This document shows, in pieces, positions 1-10,424 of a stretch of 64,000 nucleotides of DNA; within the stretch, counting starts at the first letter, position 1; every line of letters starts with the position of its first letter. The notes under the pieces are model-generated. The model was not told where the DNA came from. It was given only the letters and a program-made list of their open reading frames with translations, and ran no database searches. The DNA comes from UBA7374 sp049890275 (GTDB taxonomy: Bacteria > Verrucomicrobiota > Verrucomicrobiia > Opitutales > Coraliomargaritaceae): the NCBI GenBank assembly GCA_049890275.1, contig JBMHBT010000013.1:1-64000 (forward strand), given 5' to 3'. The position numbers and the translations under genes are program-made.

Positions 1-1114
<1,114 letters not shown>

Positions 1115-1256
1115 TTGCTGCGTTTCCTGCTTGTAAAAGTATATGTATGTTGTGTGCAAATTAGTATAATTTGGATGCGCTATGACGATGAACTGAAATT
1201 TTATATCCGTTTATCTCTAACAGTTTGCGATAACGCTGTTAGAATCAGGAATCCAC

Positions 1257-1373
1257 CTCTGGTGACGATAGCTGTGGGGAAATACACGTTCCCTTCCCGA
1301 ACACGCTCGTCAAGCCCACAAGCGCCGATGGTAGTGCCGCCCCGCTGCGGTGCGAGAGTAGGTTATCGCCAGT
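1257..1373 (+). rRNA. 5S ribosomal RNA
   Basis: About 117 nt long, lying about 145 nt after 23S as expected for an rrn operon. The terminal helix closes between 1259-1265 (ctggtga) and 1366-1372 (tcgccag), and the conserved 'gcgccgatggtagt' and 'gcgagagtagg' blocks are present. The 23S-5S spacer holds an 8-bp inverted repeat (1216-1223 with 1236-1243) that may be part of a processing stem; this is an inference. Confidence 0.93.
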
Positions 1374-1378
1374 ATTAT

Positions 1379-1413
1379 GCCCCGATTTTCCGAAAGGAGA
1401 ATCGGGGCTTTTT
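1379..1413 (+). terminator. Rho-independent terminator of the rRNA operon
   Basis: A 12-bp stem with one G-U pair (gccccgattttc with gagaatcggggc), a short loop and a following T run. It begins 6 nt after the 5S gene and ends the rRNA transcript. No T run follows on the minus strand, so it is not an obvious terminator for the convergent gene. Confidence 0.9.
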
Positions 1414-1454
1414 CGTAACTGAAAAGAACCTCAGAAAAGAAGCATGATTTGGCT

Positions 1455-1772
1455 TTAGATGTCCTTGTTTGGTGCGTCAAAGACATCGGGCGCACTTGGA
1501 TCACTGCCTGAGGTCTTGTGGTATTTGCCAGTCAGCTTGTCTTTCTCGTAGCGGGTGAAGCCGCGGGCGGCCACGTTTTCGTCGCTGAGTAATTTTTTAT
1601 TGGCTGAATCACTATATTTTGTCGGTAAGTTCGGCGTAGAAAATACTTTCTGTATAGGACGTCCGTCAATTGGGTGTTTTTCCAACGGAGGAGCAGACAT
1701 TTCCTGATGAATTTCAAAAGTCTCTCCGGGGGTGCCGTTGGGCAGAATTTCTTGATACAGATAAGTCGGCAT
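1455..1772 (-). CDS. FmdB-family small protein without zinc-ribbon cysteines
   Basis: A 105-residue protein starting MPTYLYQEILPNG. The N-terminal strand pattern MPTYxY, the following glutamate-rich segment and the later NLPTKYSD and AARGFTRYEK motifs resemble FmdB-family proteins of Planctomycetes and Verrucomicrobia. Unlike classical FmdB regulatory proteins it has no cysteine, so it cannot form the zinc ribbon. The frame is open 27 codons further upstream (to 1853), but that part is not family-like and the family begins at MPTY, so the start at 1772 is preferred. No strong Shine-Dalgarno is visible. It sits convergent to the rRNA operon and divergent from nuoB. The function is unknown. Confidence 0.75.
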   Translation of the reverse strand: MPTYLYQEILPNGTPGETFEIHQEMSAPPLEKHPIDGRPIQKVFSTPNLPTKYSDSANKKLLSDENVAARGFTRYEKDKLTGKYHKTSGSDPSAPDVFDAPNKDI

Positions 1773-1949
1773 AAATTCGTATGTTTTTGAGACGAACTCG
1801 GATATATTCAATGTGATAACAATTGTGCAAAAGCAATATTCCATCTCATACACAGCAAGGACTTCTTGGACAAACCCAAATTGTAGCTTGCATGAGAGCG
1901 CCTGTTTCCTAAGGTACGGCGCTTTCTGCCGTGGCAGTCATTAAAGCCA

Positions 1950-2501
1950 ATGATTCAACAAAACACTACCGTAGGATACGACAGCAAGGTGGAGGGTGAA
2001 GTAATCGTCACCCGCGCTGATTCTGTAATCAATTGGATTCGCAAGCATTCGGTTTGGCCGATGCCAATGGGGCTGGCCTGCTGTGCTATCGAGCTCATGG
2101 CAGCAGGTGGTTCCCGCTTTGATATTTCCCGCTTTGGAATGGAGGTCATGCGTTTTTCTCCCCGCCAAGCGGACTGCATGATCGTGGCGGGCACTGTAAC
2201 CTATAAAATGGCAGAAGTCATCCGTCGTATTTACGAACAAATGGCTGAGCCGAAGTGGGTTGTAGCCATGGGTGCATGCGCCAGTACAGGAGGAATGTAC
2301 CGCTCCTACGCAACTCTGCAGGGTGTTGACCGTGTGGTTCCTGTCGATGTTTACGTGAGTGGTTGCCCGCCGCGTCCGGAAGCATTGCTCGATGCTATGA
2401 TGAAATTGCAGGATAAGATTGGCCGTGAGAGTGCGGTTAAGGATTTGAAGGCTACAAACGAAGCGCTGGCTGCGACGCCGGGCGCTGGGGAGGGCGCCTA
2501 A
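1950..2501 (+). CDS. nuoB: NADH-quinone oxidoreductase subunit B
   Basis: The 183-residue subunit carrying cluster N2, the last iron-sulfur centre before quinone in complex I. The four ligand cysteines are visible: the tandem pair C44-C45 in GLACCAIELM, C110 in MGACASTGG and C139 in VSGCPPRPE. It is the first gene of a long operon; nuoC follows after 3 nt. In most bacteria nuoA precedes nuoB. Here the preceding 96 nt are non-coding and the next gene upstream is an unrelated minus-strand gene. The C-terminal 25 residues are alanine and glutamate rich, as is common in this subunit. Confidence 0.97.
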   Translation: MIQQNTTVGYDSKVEGEVIVTRADSVINWIRKHSVWPMPMGLACCAIELMAAGGSRFDISRFGMEVMRFSPRQADCMIVAGTVTYKMAEVIRRIYEQMAEPKWVVAMGACASTGGMYRSYATLQGVDRVVPVDVYVSGCPPRPEALLDAMMKLQDKIGRESAVKDLKATNEALAATPGAGEGA

Positions 2502-2504
2502 CTC

Positions 2505-3113
2505 ATGAGTACTACCGATTTTACCAATCTCCTCGAACAGTTTGATTTTCTGACGGAGAGAGAGTCTGCCGATCATTTGGCAGTCAATTGTCCGGCCGAT
2601 CAGCTCCTTGGGTTGGCTACTTCTTTACGAAATGATTATGGATATGATCTACTCTTGGATGTGACTGCTGTTGACTGGGATGCACAGAGCCCTCGTTTTA
2701 CTGGAATCTATCATCTTTATTCAACAGAGCGTCATGAGTATCTGCGTATCGCTGCTGATTGCGTAGACGACATAGAACCCTCGCTTCCTAGCCTTGCGCT
2801 TATTTATCCGGCTGCCAACTGGCATGAACGCGAAACGTATGACTTGATGGGTATTCATTATGAGGGTCATCCTGATCTGCGTCGCATTCTTATGTGGGAT
2901 GATTATCCTTACCATCCCCTACGCAAAGATTTTCCGTTAGCTGGTATTGAAACACCACTACCGGCTGACGACGTTGCCGCCCAGACCAATGCAAAGGTAC
3001 TGCCTGCGCCGATGATGGGCGGTCCGTTCGTTGCGCCTGCGGAAGGCCCGATGAGTCAGGCAGAGCCCTTGGCTAAGGATGAGAGTTGGACGGAAAAGGA
3101 GGAAAACCGCTAG
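2505..3113 (+). CDS. nuoC: NADH-quinone oxidoreductase subunit C
   Basis: A 202-residue peripheral-arm subunit of about 30 kDa class. The diagnostic block HERETYDLMGIHYEGHPDLR lies near residues 105-124 and is followed by RKDFPL. The gene is separate from nuoD, not fused as in E. coli. The C-terminus is extended by a roughly 40-residue low-complexity tail rich in Ala, Pro and Glu after the conserved domain. It begins 3 nt after nuoB, consistent with translational coupling. Confidence 0.96.
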   Translation: MSTTDFTNLLEQFDFLTERESADHLAVNCPADQLLGLATSLRNDYGYDLLLDVTAVDWDAQSPRFTGIYHLYSTERHEYLRIAADCVDDIEPSLPSLALIYPAANWHERETYDLMGIHYEGHPDLRRILMWDDYPYHPLRKDFPLAGIETPLPADDVAAQTNAKVLPAPMMGGPFVAPAEGPMSQAEPLAKDESWTEKEENR

Positions 3114-3148
3114 GCTGTTGAGCCGGCTCAGCACGAATTTATTTTACC

Positions 3149-4399
3149 ATGGCGACAACCACACAGGAAATTTCAATCGGCGATCTGGCTGCTCGAGCAG
3201 CCGCAGCGCCGACTCCGGAGGGCGAACTTAAAGGCGATACAATGGCGATCAATGTGGGGCCATCGCATCCCACTACCCATGGGGTCCTTCGCTTGCTCAT
3301 GGAGTTGGACGGTGATACCATTACCAAGTGTCGCCCGGTTATTGGTTATTTGCATCGCGGCGATGAGAAGATTGCCGAGAACATGACTTATAATCAGTTT
3401 GTGCCCTACACGGATCGATTGGATTATTTGGCGCCGCTTTCCAACAATGTGGCTTATGCCATGACGGTTGAAAAAGTAGCCGGTCTGGAAGTTCCGGAGC
3501 GTTGTGAGGCGATTCGTGTACTTTGCTGCGAACTCGCCCGGATCTCTTCGCACCTTCTCGGAGTGGGGGTCTACGGTATGGATGCCGGCGCTTGGACGGT
3601 CTTCATGTATACATTTACAGAGCGCGAAAAGTTGTATACCCTCTTTGAGGAACTGACAGGTGCTCGTTTTACGACAAGTTATACTCGAATTGGTGGTGTT
3701 GCACGCGATATTCCCGAAGGCTGGCTGGGGAGGGTGAATGACTTTTGCAATGGTGTCCTGCCGGTACTGGATCAGGTTGACAAGTTGCTCACACGCAATC
3801 GTATCTTCATGGATCGTACCGAGGGTATTGGGACTATATCCAAGGAGATGGCTCTCGCCTATGGCTTGACCGGTCCAAACTTGCGGGCTTCGGGTGTGGA
3901 TCTGGACTTGAGAAAAGACAAGCCCTACCTCGGCTATGATCGTTATGATTTTGATGTGCCGATCGGAACAACGGGTGATTGTTATGACCGTTATCTGGTT
4001 CGAGGTGAAGAGATTCGACAGTCCGTTCGTATTATTCGCCAAGTGATTGAAACTTTCCCTGAAGGACCGATTTGTGCTGAAGAAGCGAAGCAGATCGTAG
4101 CTCCGCCGAAGAGCAAGGTTTTGTCCAGTATGGAGGAATTGATCCAGAACTTTATGATCACGACGGAAGGTCCCCGTATCCCTGTCGGAGAGGTCTATTT
4201 TGAGGCAGAAAACCCGAAAGGTTCACTGGGCTTCTTTCTTGTTTCTAAAGGGGGTGGCGTTCCGTATCGCCTTAAAATTCGTGGCCCATCCTTCTGTTCG
4301 CTTAGCTTGTTGGAGGAACTGGTACCCGGTCATCATATGACGGATATTACCGTGATCTTGGGATCTCTCGACTTTGTGATGGGAGAATGCGACCGCTAA
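3149..4399 (+). CDS. nuoD: NADH-quinone oxidoreductase subunit D
   Basis: A 416-residue 49-kDa-type subunit that, with NuoB, forms the quinone-binding site. The family block GPSHPTTHGVLRL begins near residue 37, after a short alanine-rich leader. The conserved C-terminus (MTDITVILGSLDFVMGECDR) ends in Asp-Arg as is usual for NuoD. It is separate from nuoC with a 35-nt gap. A long minus-strand frame inside it is only a shadow. Confidence 0.97.
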   Translation: MATTTQEISIGDLAARAAAAPTPEGELKGDTMAINVGPSHPTTHGVLRLLMELDGDTITKCRPVIGYLHRGDEKIAENMTYNQFVPYTDRLDYLAPLSNNVAYAMTVEKVAGLEVPERCEAIRVLCCELARISSHLLGVGVYGMDAGAWTVFMYTFTEREKLYTLFEELTGARFTTSYTRIGGVARDIPEGWLGRVNDFCNGVLPVLDQVDKLLTRNRIFMDRTEGIGTISKEMALAYGLTGPNLRASGVDLDLRKDKPYLGYDRYDFDVPIGTTGDCYDRYLVRGEEIRQSVRIIRQVIETFPEGPICAEEAKQIVAPPKSKVLSSMEELIQNFMITTEGPRIPVGEVYFEAENPKGSLGFFLVSKGGGVPYRLKIRGPSFCSLSLLEELVPGHHMTDITVILGSLDFVMGECDR

Positions 4400-4424
4400 T
4401 TCAAAAATAACTTTTCTGCTAATC

Positions 4425-4928
4425 ATGAACCTCAAGACTGAGACCATTGAAAAAATTGATCAGCTGGTGCCGCGTTATCCGGTAATGCGCAGTGCAGCGC
4501 TTCCGCTTTGTCACCTTGTGCAGGAAGACCAAGGCTATCTCTCCGGAGAAGCGATTGAATGGATTGCCGCCCGACTTGAGTTGGAGCCGATTAATATTCA
4601 AGAACTGGTTACCTTTTATCCGATGCTCCGCACCGAGCCGACGGGAAAATACCATGTGCGTGTCTGCCGAACTTTGCCCTGCGCTTTAGCAGGTGCGTAC
4701 AAGACCTGTCGCAAGCTGGAGGAATCTCTCGGTGTTAAGGTCGGTCATACCAGCGAAGATGGCCTCGCAACACTTGAGTTTGTCGAATGCCATGCCGATT
4801 GCGGTCTCGCTCCAGTGGTTATGGTTGGGGAAGAAGAGTACACAGGGATTGACGAGGAAAAAGCTTTTGATCTAGCGGAGAAAATGAAATCCGGCACTCT
4901 TCCCACGGGACTTGAAGCTCATTCTTAA
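4425..4928 (+). CDS. nuoE: NADH-quinone oxidoreductase subunit E
   Basis: A 167-residue thioredoxin-like 24-kDa subunit with one [2Fe-2S] cluster (N1a). The ligands are C81 and C86 (CRTLPC) and C122 and C126 (ECHADC). It belongs to the NADH-input module with NuoF and NuoG. It lies 25 nt after nuoD and 25 nt before the preferred nuoF start. Confidence 0.95.
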   Translation: MNLKTETIEKIDQLVPRYPVMRSAALPLCHLVQEDQGYLSGEAIEWIAARLELEPINIQELVTFYPMLRTEPTGKYHVRVCRTLPCALAGAYKTCRKLEESLGVKVGHTSEDGLATLEFVECHADCGLAPVVMVGEEEYTGIDEEKAFDLAEKMKSGTLPTGLEAHS

Positions 4929-4953
4929 CCATTCATTTTTAATTACAAAGGAT

Positions 4954-6318
4954 ATGGAACTGCAGGAAAAACGCCTCATCATGAAGCATGTCGACGAGCC
5001 CGGCTACTCGAACGACATTGATTGCTATATGCAGCACGGTGGCTATGAAGATTTAAAAAAAGCCTTTTCTATGAAGCCGGAAGAGATCTGTGCTGAAGTC
5101 ATGGAGTCGGGCGTGCGCGGTCGCGGTGGTGCTGGTTTTCCTGCGGGTATGAAGTGGAAGTTCCTCGACCGCAAGTCGGGCAAGCCCATTTACCTGATCT
5201 GCAATGCGGATGAGTCTGAGCCCGGCACCTTTAAAGATCGACAAATCATTCATCAGGATCCGCATCAGTTGATTGAGGGAATGCTCTGCTCGGCCTACGC
5301 AGTGGGTGCAAAACTCGCTTTCATCTATATACGCGGGGAGTTCTTCCAGGGCTATCGTATCCTAGAGCGTGCGATTGAAGAAGCCCGAGCAAAGAATTTT
5401 CTCGGTGACAATATTTTGGGCAGCGATTTTTCCTGTGATATCATTGTTCATCGCGGAGCAGGCGCCTATATCTGCGGCGAAGAAACCGGTTTGATTGAAT
5501 CGCTTGAAGGCAATCGAGCGAACCCGCGGATTAAGCCACCGTACTTTCCGGCAGCGCTCGGGCTGTACCAATGTCCGACCATCGTCAATAATGTAGAGAC
5601 ACTTTGCGATGTGAAACACGTCATCTCCATGGGCGGTGCGGAGTTTGCCAAGATTGGGACTCCCGGCAACACCGGTACCCGTACCTGGTGTGTGTCCGGG
5701 CATGTGATGAAACCGGGTTTCTATGAATTTGCCTGTGCTGACCTCACCCTTGGTCAGTTAATTAATGATGTTTGCGGAGGACTGCGCCCTGGCCGTACTC
5801 TGAAAGCGGTTATCCCTGGTGGATCTTCGGCAAAGGTTCTTCGGGCCGACGAGCGCTTCACGGGTAAGCTCAAGGATGGTACACCTTTCGACTGGGGTAT
5901 TGAAGATATCCCGATGGATTTCGATAGCCTAATGGCTTGCGGCTCCATGTCCGGCTCTGGGGGAGTGATCGTAATGGATGATTCGACTGATATGGTGGAA
6001 GCGCTGGCGAATATTAATTATTTCTATGCGCACGAAAGTTGCGGACAATGCACACCCTGTCGCGAAGGTGTTCCCTGGATGCGAAAAATTACCGCTCGTA
6101 TGGTTTCGGGAGAAGCACGTGAGGAAGATGCGGATCTACTCAACTCAATTGCGGATCAGATTGCGGGCCGTACAATTTGTGCATTTGGAGAAGCTGCTTC
6201 TTGGCCTGTCCAAAGTTTTATCGCTAAATTTAAGGATGAGTTTGTGGAGAAGGCTCGCGAGCAGGCAGCCCGTCGAGCTGAGGGCAAGGAAGCCGCCACG
6301 GAAACCGCATTGATTTAG
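4954..6318 (+). CDS. nuoF: NADH-quinone oxidoreductase subunit F
   Basis: A 454-residue 51-kDa subunit, the site of NADH oxidation. The nucleotide-binding glycine-rich block GRGGAGFPAGMKWKF spans 56-70, and the FMN/NADH block GAGAYICGEETGLIESLEG spans about 168-186. The N3 [4Fe-4S] ligands are C363, C366, C369 (SCGQCTPC) and C409. The frame is open upstream to 4912, inside nuoE. The ATG at 4954 is chosen because an 'aaagga' ribosome-binding site sits just before it (4947-4952) and it removes the overlap. Confidence 0.96.
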   Translation: MELQEKRLIMKHVDEPGYSNDIDCYMQHGGYEDLKKAFSMKPEEICAEVMESGVRGRGGAGFPAGMKWKFLDRKSGKPIYLICNADESEPGTFKDRQIIHQDPHQLIEGMLCSAYAVGAKLAFIYIRGEFFQGYRILERAIEEARAKNFLGDNILGSDFSCDIIVHRGAGAYICGEETGLIESLEGNRANPRIKPPYFPAALGLYQCPTIVNNVETLCDVKHVISMGGAEFAKIGTPGNTGTRTWCVSGHVMKPGFYEFACADLTLGQLINDVCGGLRPGRTLKAVIPGGSSAKVLRADERFTGKLKDGTPFDWGIEDIPMDFDSLMACGSMSGSGGVIVMDDSTDMVEALANINYFYAHESCGQCTPCREGVPWMRKITARMVSGEAREEDADLLNSIADQIAGRTICAFGEAASWPVQSFIAKFKDEFVEKAREQAARRAEGKEAATETALI

Positions 6319-6321
6319 GCC

Positions 6322-8043
6322 ATGAGTGAACAGAATACAACGGATCTGATTACGATCAACATCGACGGACAAGACGTCGATGTGCCAAAAGGTACGAACG
6401 TCATCGAGGCGGTAAAGCTCGCTGGAAAAGGCAAGGAGGTACCGCATTACTGTTACCATCCTAAGCTTTCCATCGCTGGCAATTGCCGGATGTGTTTGAT
6501 TGAGATGGGAATGCCCATGCGAGACCGCGCTACGGGAGATCCGGTTTTAGACGAAAATGGAGAGCAGAAAATCGGCTGGATGCCGAAGCCGACTATTGGT
6601 TGTGCGACCAATGCATCTCCGGGAATGCATATCAAGACAGCTTCTCCCATGGTGGTCGAAGCCCGTAATGGGGTGACTGAGTTTCTCCTGATCAATCACC
6701 CCTTGGATTGTCCGATTTGCGACCAGGCAGGGGAGTGTCGTTTACAGGAGTTTTCCGCTGAGCACGGGCGCGGCTACAGTCGTTTTATTGAAGACAAAAA
6801 CGTTAAACCCAAGCGTACTGTGCTCGGTCCGCGCGTTACCCTCGACGATGAACGTTGTATTCTCTGTTCTCGCTGTGTCCGTTTCTCCAAGGAAATTGCC
6901 CAAGACGATGTACTCGGCTTTGTCGATCGCGGAAGTTACTCCACACTGACTTGCTACCCCGGCAAAGAGCTTTCTCATAATTATTCTCTGAACACTGTGG
7001 ATATTTGTCCGGTCGGTGCTCTGACCAGTACAGACTTCCGCTTTAAGATGCGAGTTTGGTTCCTCAAGCGTACGAACAGCATCTGCACCGAGAGCAGTGT
7101 CGGTGCGAATACGACTGTTTGGAGCCGTGAGGGTAAAATCTATCGTATTACACCACGCCGAAATGATGCAGTCAACGATACCTGGATGACTGATTCCGGT
7201 CGTGGTCTCTTCAAGGAAATCGAGAGTGACGAACGCCTGACTCATTACACAGTTGATGGTGTACATAAGACGGATGAAGAAGCGGCCACGGCAGCTGCCG
7301 AGTTACTGCAAGCAGGAGATGTCGCGCTGGTGGCCTCCGCTCACAGTTCTGTCGAGGAGCAGTATTTCTATCGCCTGATTGCATCTGCGACGGGAGCTAC
7401 AGTCCACATGGTCAGTCACACCGGAGAAGGCGACGGCATTTTGCTCTCTGAAGACCGCAGTCCGAATTTACGGGGAGCACTCTTGAATGGACTGGCGGAT
7501 ACCATCCCGGGCCGCGACTTATCCGGTTTGGCCGAGGCTATTGAGTCTGGTGCCGTAAAACGACTCTTAGTCGCTGACGAGGATATTACTCAATTCGGTA
7601 TTTCCTCTGAATTACTCAAGCGGGTCGAGATCGTCTACTTTGGCAGTTATGCGAATGAAATCAGCCAAGTAGCTAAAGTTGTTTGCCCTTCACTCTCGGT
7701 CTTTGAAAAAGAGGGTAGTTTTGTAAATATTTCTTTCCGTCTGCAGAAGTTTGCTGCGGCCGTGCCAGGTCCTGGAGGCATCCTTTCGGATCGTACTGTT
7801 TTGGAACGCATACTGGTTGCATTGACCGATAAAAAGACCCAGTGGACGAGTATGGATGTCTTATGGCAGGAGATCAGCAGAACGGCAGAAGCTTTTTCTG
7901 GAGTTTCTTGGAGGGCGATTGGCAGCCAAGGGATAGCTGTCGAACCGGCAGGCTTGCGGGAACTCGACTACATCGAAACGAAGAATTTAAAGTATGACCC
8001 GGCGGCGTTTCAGGAGGCGCCTGTAGCTCTCACCGAAGCTTAA
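6322..8043 (+). CDS. nuoG: NADH-quinone oxidoreductase subunit G, short form lacking N7 ligands
   Basis: A 573-residue 75-kDa-type subunit carrying the electron wire between NuoF and NuoI. The [2Fe-2S] ligands are C44, C55, C58 and C94. The His-Cys cluster uses H126, C130, C133 and C139, and a second [4Fe-4S] uses C179, C182, C185 and C229. The four-cysteine N7 site of E. coli and Thermus is reduced to C255, with S258, A262 and T290 at the other positions. It is far shorter than the roughly 900-residue E. coli protein, so the molybdopterin-oxidoreductase-like C-terminal region is truncated. The N-terminus is a ferredoxin fold, and the gene starts 3 nt after nuoF. Confidence 0.94.
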   Translation: MSEQNTTDLITINIDGQDVDVPKGTNVIEAVKLAGKGKEVPHYCYHPKLSIAGNCRMCLIEMGMPMRDRATGDPVLDENGEQKIGWMPKPTIGCATNASPGMHIKTASPMVVEARNGVTEFLLINHPLDCPICDQAGECRLQEFSAEHGRGYSRFIEDKNVKPKRTVLGPRVTLDDERCILCSRCVRFSKEIAQDDVLGFVDRGSYSTLTCYPGKELSHNYSLNTVDICPVGALTSTDFRFKMRVWFLKRTNSICTESSVGANTTVWSREGKIYRITPRRNDAVNDTWMTDSGRGLFKEIESDERLTHYTVDGVHKTDEEAATAAAELLQAGDVALVASAHSSVEEQYFYRLIASATGATVHMVSHTGEGDGILLSEDRSPNLRGALLNGLADTIPGRDLSGLAEAIESGAVKRLLVADEDITQFGISSELLKRVEIVYFGSYANEISQVAKVVCPSLSVFEKEGSFVNISFRLQKFAAAVPGPGGILSDRTVLERILVALTDKKTQWTSMDVLWQEISRTAEAFSGVSWRAIGSQGIAVEPAGLRELDYIETKNLKYDPAAFQEAPVALTEA

Positions 8044-8060
8044 ACAGAACTGTACCTGCG

Positions 8061-9167
8061 ATGGAAATGTTAGCAAATGCCATGCCTCTAGTCGTTCCAG
8101 TAGCCCTGTCTCTGGGGATGATCTCTGTATTTATGTCACTCTGTGGGCTCTGTGTATTAGCGGAGCGTAAAGTATCCGGCTGGATACAAGGTCGTGTTGG
8201 ACCGAATCGTACGCGAGTTCCAGGTATAGGTCACATTCCGGTGTTGGGCGACGTAATCACTCGTTTGGGTCTCTTTCAATTACCGGCAGACGGACTGAAG
8301 TTCCTTTTCAAAGAAGAGGTCATCCCTGGCCATGTAAAAGTTGGATTTTATAATTTGGCTCCAATTGTTGCCTTGGCTCCTGCTTTGACCACCATGGTGG
8401 TTCTCCCGTTCGGGCGATACTACGATGCCGAGGGTATTTTGCAGCCGCTAGTGCTGGCCAATGTCGATCTTGGTATGTTGTTTATCTTGGCGGTTTCCTC
8501 ACTGGGTGTTTATGGAATCGTACTTGCCGGATGGGCCTCTAATAGTAAGTACCCATTTCTCGGAGCGATTCGTGCTTCTGCACAGATGATCTCTTATGAA
8601 CTGGCAATGGGTTTGGCTCTGCTTCCTGTCTTTATCTGGTCGGCTGCCCCGGGCTCGGAGTACGGTATGAGTCTCTTTGGAGTCGTACAAGCCCAGCAGG
8701 GGCTTTGGCTCGGTATTTGGCAGCCACTTTCCGCATTGATTTTTCTCGTAGCTCTTTTCGCTGAAACAAACCGTCTACCGTTTGACATGGCTGAATCCGA
8801 GACAGACTTGGTTGGGGGTTTCCATACCGAGTACGGTGCATTTAAGTTCGGTCTGTTCTTTGTCGCCGAGTACGCCCACATTATCATGGGCTCTGCTCTC
8901 TTTGTCGTTCTCTTCATGGGCGGCTGGAATTTTCTCCCCTTCCTGCCCGATCCATGGGGCGCGGGTTGGATCGGTTCGCTCCTCTCGGTCGGCGTTTTTA
9001 TGGCAAAGGTCGCCTTTATGGTCTTCTTTTTCATTTGGATGCGCTGGACTCTTCCTCGCTTCCGTTACGACCAAGTGATGTCGCTCGGTTGGAATACGCT
9101 TCTTCCTCTGGCTATCGCCAATCTAGTTTTTAATACCTTGCTGATCGCCTTACTCGATACGCTCTAA
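8061..9167 (+). CDS. nuoH: NADH-quinone oxidoreductase subunit H
   Basis: A 368-residue ND1-type integral membrane subunit at the junction with the peripheral arm, forming part of the quinone channel. Family blocks are RKVSGWIQGRVGPNR near residue 36, the AETNRLPFDMAESETDLVGG loop near residue 235 and FFIWMRWTLPRFRYDQ near 320. About eight hydrophobic segments are visible. The spacing to nuoG is 17 nt. Confidence 0.96.
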   Translation: MEMLANAMPLVVPVALSLGMISVFMSLCGLCVLAERKVSGWIQGRVGPNRTRVPGIGHIPVLGDVITRLGLFQLPADGLKFLFKEEVIPGHVKVGFYNLAPIVALAPALTTMVVLPFGRYYDAEGILQPLVLANVDLGMLFILAVSSLGVYGIVLAGWASNSKYPFLGAIRASAQMISYELAMGLALLPVFIWSAAPGSEYGMSLFGVVQAQQGLWLGIWQPLSALIFLVALFAETNRLPFDMAESETDLVGGFHTEYGAFKFGLFFVAEYAHIIMGSALFVVLFMGGWNFLPFLPDPWGAGWIGSLLSVGVFMAKVAFMVFFFIWMRWTLPRFRYDQVMSLGWNTLLPLAIANLVFNTLLIALLDTL

Positions 9168-9189
9168 GATCCGAAACTCGGGAAATTCC

Positions 9190-9741
9190 ATGGCTACTAC
9201 TAAAGTACTCGAACGCAAGCCGCTCACTTTTGCGGAAAAGACTTTCATCCCACAGATTGCTGCCGGATTGAAGACCACCCTCGGCAATATGGTACAAAAG
9301 CCGGTCACACTGGAGTATCCGGATGAACGCCCGGTTATTCCAGAGAGCTATCGCGGAGTGCCCACTCTTGTGAAGGATCCCAATGGTCGGGAGAAATGTG
9401 TGTCCTGCCAGCTGTGTGAATTTGTCTGCCCGCCTAAAGCGATTCGGATCACTCCGGGGGAAATCGACGCTGAGTCCGAACCGGAGCGCGCACACGTGGA
9501 AAAGGCACCCAAGGAGTTTGATATTAATATGCTGCGCTGCATCTATTGTGGCTACTGCCAGGAAGTCTGCCCCGAGGAAGCTATTTTTCTGCAGGATATC
9601 TTTTCCGTATCTGGTTACAGCCGAGAAGAAATGGTGAACGATAAACGCAAGCTTTACGAGTTGGGCGGTACGCTCCCCGATGAACACTTCAAATGGGATA
9701 AGAAAAAAGCCGCAGAGGTGCGGGGGAATGAACAGCACTAG
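9190..9741 (+). CDS. nuoI: NADH-quinone oxidoreductase subunit I
   Basis: A 183-residue 23-kDa ferredoxin-like subunit with clusters N6a and N6b. The two motifs are complete: C70-x2-C73-x2-C76-x3-C80 (CVSCQLCEFVC) and C117-x2-C120-x2-C123-x3-C127 (CIYCGYCQEVC). It links NuoG to NuoB. About 90 non-coding nt separate it from nuoJ, the longest gap in the operon. Confidence 0.96.
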   Translation: MATTKVLERKPLTFAEKTFIPQIAAGLKTTLGNMVQKPVTLEYPDERPVIPESYRGVPTLVKDPNGREKCVSCQLCEFVCPPKAIRITPGEIDAESEPERAHVEKAPKEFDINMLRCIYCGYCQEVCPEEAIFLQDIFSVSGYSREEMVNDKRKLYELGGTLPDEHFKWDKKKAAEVRGNEQH

Positions 9742-9833
9742 TTCAACATTCGAAAAAAATAGGAATGACAATCTCCCAGTAGTCCTTAGTCCTCGCTTAA
9801 GCTAGCTTTCTTACACAACGATTCAACGACGCC

Positions 9834-10424
9834 ATGCTCGATACGCTTTTTTACGTCTTTTCTGCGATTACGCTAGTTTCAGCGTTGTTTATGGTGTTGA
9901 GCCCCAATGCTGTGAACGGGGCTTTGTGTATGATTGTTTCTTTTGTCAGCACAGCGGCTCTCTTTGTCCTACTGGAAGCTTACTTCATCGCGGTTTTGCA
10001 GGTACTCGTCTACGCGGGTGCGGTTATGGTGCTCTTCCTTTTCATCATCATGCTGCTCAATGTTGAAAAGGGCGAAGGCGGGGGGTATGCGAAAGATCGA
10101 ATCTCTCTGGCTGCTTCTATTATCGGTTTTGCTTTGGTCGCTGTGCTTGTTGCAGCAGCCTTTGGCAGTGGCGAGCATTTGCCGGAACCAGGGCTTGTTG
10201 AAGTCGTGGAAAACCCGATCGGATCGAATGGTGGTTTTGAGTTTTCCACTGCAGTTAAGTCGTTTGGCTACAGCCTCTTTTCAAAATATATGCTGCCCTT
10301 TCAGGTTGCTGGCTTTCTGCTTCTTGCCGGGATGATCGGCGTTATCGTAGTCAGTAAAAAGCCGCTGGTAGATGCCGAATCCGAAAAGTCCTCCAACCCG
10401 CAATCTTCGATGCCTTCCAACTAA
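9834..10424 (+). CDS. nuoJ: NADH-quinone oxidoreductase subunit J
   Basis: A 196-residue ND6-type membrane subunit with five hydrophobic helices. The third contains the conserved VLVYAGAVMVLFLFIIMLLN pattern near residues 57-76. The C-terminal tail is polar and serine rich. Its stop codon overlaps the nuoK start by one base (taatg), so the two are translationally coupled. Confidence 0.94.
   Translation: MLDTLFYVFSAITLVSALFMVLSPNAVNGALCMIVSFVSTAALFVLLEAYFIAVLQVLVYAGAVMVLFLFIIMLLNVEKGEGGGYAKDRISLAASIIGFALVAVLVAAAFGSGEHLPEPGLVEVVENPIGSNGGFEFSTAVKSFGYSLFSKYMLPFQVAGFLLLAGMIGVIVVSKKPLVDAESEKSSNPQSSMPSN

Noticed and set aside
3173..4042. A 289-codon minus-strand frame within nuoD
   Set aside because: It is a shadow of the conserved nuoD coding sequence on the opposite strand.
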